Of a stretch of DNA of 33,686 nucleotides, positions 31,429-33,686 are shown in pieces. The DNA lies in the NCBI GenBank assembly GCA_016872915.1, contig VGYQ01000023.1, positions 1-33,686 of the forward strand, read 5' to 3'. The notes under the pieces are model-generated. The model did not search any database and had not been told where the DNA came from. It saw only the letters and a list, made by a program, of their open reading frames with translations. Position 1 is the stretch's first letter. The number at the start of each line of letters is the position of its first letter. The stretch comes from Planctomycetota bacterium (GTDB lineage: Bacteria > Planctomycetota > Phycisphaerae > Phycisphaerales > SM1A02). A program made the translations under genes and the position numbers.

Positions 31429-32436
31429 ATGACCCTCACTCCCCACCCCATCGCCCCTCGGACATCCGACCGTCAACCGATCAGTGATCTGGGTGCGTTT
31501 GAGATCGTGCGACGACTGCCAGTGACGACTTGGGCATTGCGACCGAACATGGAAGTCCCGCAAATCGAGCCCTGCCATGAAACGGCGAATGCGCTCCTCG
31601 CTCTTGGACGGCTCGCGGGATGGCTTGATGCGGCGGAGTGGCGCGCCGCCGCAAAGGCGAGATTGCAGCTTCGGTACTCGCTCCCCGTTCCCACTCCTCC
31701 CATTCGTACCACTCAGGCCTGGCTTGGTGCAGCAGCAGGTGGCGAGTCAGGCATCGCACATGTACCTGCGCCACCGGCATGGCTCGCCACGCTCATGCCC
31801 CAATGGGAACGAACACTCCGCGGGATTCAGCAAGATGACAAGGGCGATGGCACGCTGCTGCACCGCAAACTATGCAGCGCATCATGGACGATCTGGCTCT
31901 TCACACTATTGCAGCCATACGGGGAATCATCCCTCGCCGTTGCTCGCGCTCACGCTGCATCCATGGTGAGCAGTACGGCGGCAACCGCGGTTTCGATGGT
32001 CGCGGGTACTCCCGCCGATGACACGGCGTGCGCCGAGTATCGAACACTCCTCGGCACAACACTCGACCGCCACCGCTTCGAACGCTGGCATCGATTCTGG
32101 CTGAAGCTCGTTGCGAGCGAAGCCCAGCAGCTTCAGGCATTGCTGCTGCGGCTTGATGCAGCTCGCACAAAACTCGTCCACGCTGCGGAAGCGATGCGAG
32201 CACCAAGACACTGCGTACTTCTCGCGCACACGCTTGTCGAACGACCACAGATCACCGTCAGCGATGCGGCACAGACGCTCGATATCACCTTTCGAGCGGC
32301 ACAGGCGATCATCGAAAAGTTCGTATCACAGGGTTCCCTGCGTGAAGTCACAGGGCGCAAGCGAGATCGTGTCTTCGCCTGCGATTCCCTCAGCGACCCG
32401 ATGCTTCCTTGGTCGCCGCCGTTGAATCTTCAATGA
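31429..32436 (+). CDS. Fic-like protein with decayed catalytic motif and C-terminal winged helix
   Basis: 335 residues. The order of elements follows Fic proteins with an N-terminal DUF4172/Fic_N-like part and a C-terminal helix-turn-helix: an early IxxxRRLPVTTWALRPNM region, the VPAPPAWLATLMPQWERTL segment that normally precedes the Fic core, a helix LHRKLCSASWTIWLF, and the winged helix at about 262-320 (DAAQTLDITFRAAQAIIEKF, LREVTGRKRDRVF). Where active Fic proteins have HPFxDGNGRxxR, this protein has QPYGESSLAVAR from residue 162: the catalytic His is Gln, and the DGNGR loop is lost, with the Arg/Ala helix remaining. It therefore probably does not AMPylate and may act as a DNA-binding regulator. 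The identification is by eye. The 3' end overlaps the convergent lipoprotein gene by 47 bases. Confidence 0.75.
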   Translation: MTLTPHPIAPRTSDRQPISDLGAFEIVRRLPVTTWALRPNMEVPQIEPCHETANALLALGRLAGWLDAAEWRAAAKARLQLRYSLPVPTPPIRTTQAWLGAAAGGESGIAHVPAPPAWLATLMPQWERTLRGIQQDDKGDGTLLHRKLCSASWTIWLFTLLQPYGESSLAVARAHAASMVSSTAATAVSMVAGTPADDTACAEYRTLLGTTLDRHRFERWHRFWLKLVASEAQQLQALLLRLDAARTKLVHAAEAMRAPRHCVLLAHTLVERPQITVSDAAQTLDITFRAAQAIIEKFVSQGSLREVTGRKRDRVFACDSLSDPMLPWSPPLNLQ

Positions 32437-32899
32437 ACTGACTGGCGTCGCCACTCTTCGGCACTTCTGCAGTTGGCATCGCGTTGGGCGAGTTGGGAAC
32501 ACCGGCGCGGTAAAAACGCGCGACATAGCGGTAGAGCTGACCTCCGGGTTGCGCGGGTGACCAAGAGGATGTGGGCGGCATCGGCGTGAGCGAAGAGGAC
32601 ACCATTCCCTCACCCGCTGGCCGTCGTCCATTGTCGAGTCCCTTGCCCCACTGCACACTGTTGGCACCGACTGCACACGCAGCGGCAACCGCCTCGGGTT
32701 CACCGAAGCCTGCGCCCGCCGAGAAGGAGGATGTTCCGATCAGTCCACTGCCTTGCGGCTGGGCGGCGACGACCTGAACACTTGCTGTTGCCGGGAACCG
32801 ATCGCCCTGATAACTGCTGAGGAACTCATTGGAGCAGCCGACGAGCAGGAGTGAAAGGAGGCTCAAGGTGAGTATTTCGAGGCGAAAGACGCTTGGCAT
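32390..32899 (-). CDS. Lipoprotein of unknown function
   Basis: 169 residues from ATG 32899 ([15 protein letters not shown]). The signal peptide ends in a lipobox LLVGC with the lipidated Cys at residue 22, followed by [24 protein letters not shown]. The mature part is low in hydrophobic segments, rich in Gly, Ser and Pro, and contains [21 protein letters not shown] and a [11 protein letters not shown] region. The later [13 protein letters not shown] is the most ordered-looking part. No family is recognised. The frame is open upstream to 33025, inside the divergent dihydrouridine synthase gene, and was cut at the signal peptide Met. Only 27 bases separate the two divergent starts. Confidence 0.8.
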   Translation of the reverse strand: MPSVFRLEILTLSLLSLLLVGCSNEFLSSYQGDRFPATASVQVVAAQPQGSGLIGTSSFSAGAGFGEPEAVAAACAVGANSVQWGKGLDNGRRPAGEGMVSSSLTPMPPTSSWSPAQPGGQLYRYVARFYRAGVPNSPNAMPTAEVPKSGDASQFIEDSTAATKEASGR

Positions 32900-32926
32900 T
32901 CGCGCATCGTAGGGGACAATGCTGCT

Positions 32927-33686
32927 GTGCTCCGCATTGGACCGCTCACGCTCAAGACGCCGCTGCTGCTCGCACCAATCGCCGGGCACTGTGACCTCCC
33001 GTTTCGCCTGCTCTGCCGCGAACAAGGTGGTGTTGGACTCGCGAGTACTGATCTGCTGAACTCACGCGCGATTCTGAACGGTTCTGCCAAGACCCTTGAA
33101 CTTGCGGCAACCTGCGCTGCCGACGATCCCTGTGGCATGCAACTGTATGGCAACGGCGATGATCCCCTTCCCGAAGCCGCGTGCTGGGCAGTCGATCATG
33201 GTGCACACCTGATCGACATCAATATGGGTTGCCCCGTCGACAAGGTCGCCAAGAAGCACGGGGGATCGTTGCTGTTACGAGATTGCAGCGCCACCACGCT
33301 TCTTGCCGAACGCATTGTGAAGGCAGTCGAGCGCCACTCGGGCGGGCGCGTGCCTGTGACGGCCAAGATGCGGCTGGGCTGGGATCCAGAGCACTTCGTC
33401 GCACCAAGACTTGCACGCGATCTCGAGTCCATCGGCATCCAAGCAGTCACTGTGCACGGACGGTGGACGGTTCAATTCTTCTCTGGGAAAGCCGACTGGG
33501 CGCGCATCGGTGAAGTCGTCAATGCCGTCCGCGATATTCCCGTCATCGGCAACGGCGACATCACTGAACCAATGCATGTCATCTCGATGTTGCGTGAGAC
33601 AGGTTGTGATGGCGTAATGATTGGTCGCGGCGCACTTCGTACCCCATGGATCTTCCGCCATGCATGGGAACTGCTGCAGATGCAGA
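32927..33686 (+). CDS. dus: tRNA-dihydrouridine synthase (C-terminus outside window)
   Basis: About 253 codons are present from GTG 32927 ([20 protein letters not shown]); the gene runs off the right edge. AGGGGA at 32911-32916 lies 10 bases before the GTG. Landmarks of the flavin TIM barrel: [32 protein letters not shown], the NMGCPVDKV motif with the candidate catalytic Cys at 102, [36 protein letters not shown] and [11 protein letters not shown]. Dus enzymes reduce uridines in tRNA using NADPH and FMN; which uridine cannot be told. An overlapping ATG in another frame at 32919 is not the start. It is divergent from the lipoprotein gene with a very short shared upstream region. Confidence 0.93.
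   Translation, partial: MLRIGPLTLKTPLLLAPIAGHCDLPFRLLCREQGGVGLASTDLLNSRAILNGSAKTLELAATCAADDPCGMQLYGNGDDPLPEAACWAVDHGAHLIDINMGCPVDKVAKKHGGSLLLRDCSATTLLAERIVKAVERHSGGRVPVTAKMRLGWDPEHFVAPRLARDLESIGIQAVTVHGRWTVQFFSGKADWARIGEVVNAVRDIPVIGNGDITEPMHVISMLRETGCDGVMIGRGALRTPWIFRHAWELLQMQ

Noticed and set aside
1-33686. tRNA, rRNA, CRISPR arrays, transposases, phage genes or attachment sites
   Set aside because: I looked for repeat arrays, transposase motifs and tRNA-like clover-leaf ends and saw none; a covariance-model search could still find small RNAs.

Overview
The window is a gene-dense, high-GC bacterial chromosome segment with no tRNA, rRNA, CRISPR array or insertion sequence that I can see, and no gene-free stretch above 300 bases. 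Several features fit a member of the Planctomycetota, perhaps the Phycisphaerae: a GYF plus DUF4190-type membrane protein, a CPxCGY...CxxCG zinc ribbon in a membrane protein, a DUF3299-like protein, PYROXD2-like oxidoreductases and an ebo cluster. This taxonomic reading is inference from family types, not a search.

Layout. (1) 1-2988, minus strand: a compact operon of histidine phosphatase, MgtE magnesium transporter, a short TspO-like protein and a GYF/DUF4190 membrane protein that runs off the left edge. (2) 3046-17376, plus strand: a long co-directional block with three crotonase paralogues, a VLCAD/ACAD9-type acyl-CoA dehydrogenase, leucine dehydrogenase, a membrane-anchored protein overlapping a gamma-glutamyltransferase-like protein, and branched-chain 2-oxoacid dehydrogenase E1alpha, E1beta and E2. 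A TrmH-type RNA methyltransferase and a two-PDZ HtrA protease follow, and a strong intrinsic terminator closes the block at 17441-17477. Together the enzymes can deaminate, oxidatively decarboxylate, dehydrogenate and hydrate branched-chain amino acid carbon; the E3 subunit is not in the window.

(3) 17541-27415: an Ebo (eustigmatophyte/bacterial operon) cluster, which I consider the most interesting system here. The order is eboD, a 102-residue unknown gene and eboB; then a 3.7-kb block holding a PYROXD2-like oxidoreductase and a four-helix membrane protein (both minus strand), a SIMPL-domain protein and a class I glutamine amidotransferase; then eboE, eboC and eboF. The amidotransferase, eboE and eboC overlap by ATGA junctions, so the amidotransferase looks like a working part of the eboECF transcript. 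EboC carries an unusual C-terminal zinc ribbon plus membrane domain. No EboA is recognised.

(4) 27381-30789: sulfate activation. Divergent cysD-cysNC (minus) and a stand-alone cysC (plus) flank an inverted repeat. The kinase domain fused to CysN is C-terminally truncated, while the separate CysC is complete. (5) 30799-33686: a DUF3299-like anchored protein, a Fic-like protein whose catalytic motif has decayed but whose winged helix is kept, a lipoprotein, and the 5' part of a tRNA-dihydrouridine synthase gene.

Start codons were chosen from family alignment, stop/start overlaps and Shine-Dalgarno matches. Many genes lack a clear Shine-Dalgarno, so starts are less certain than stops.
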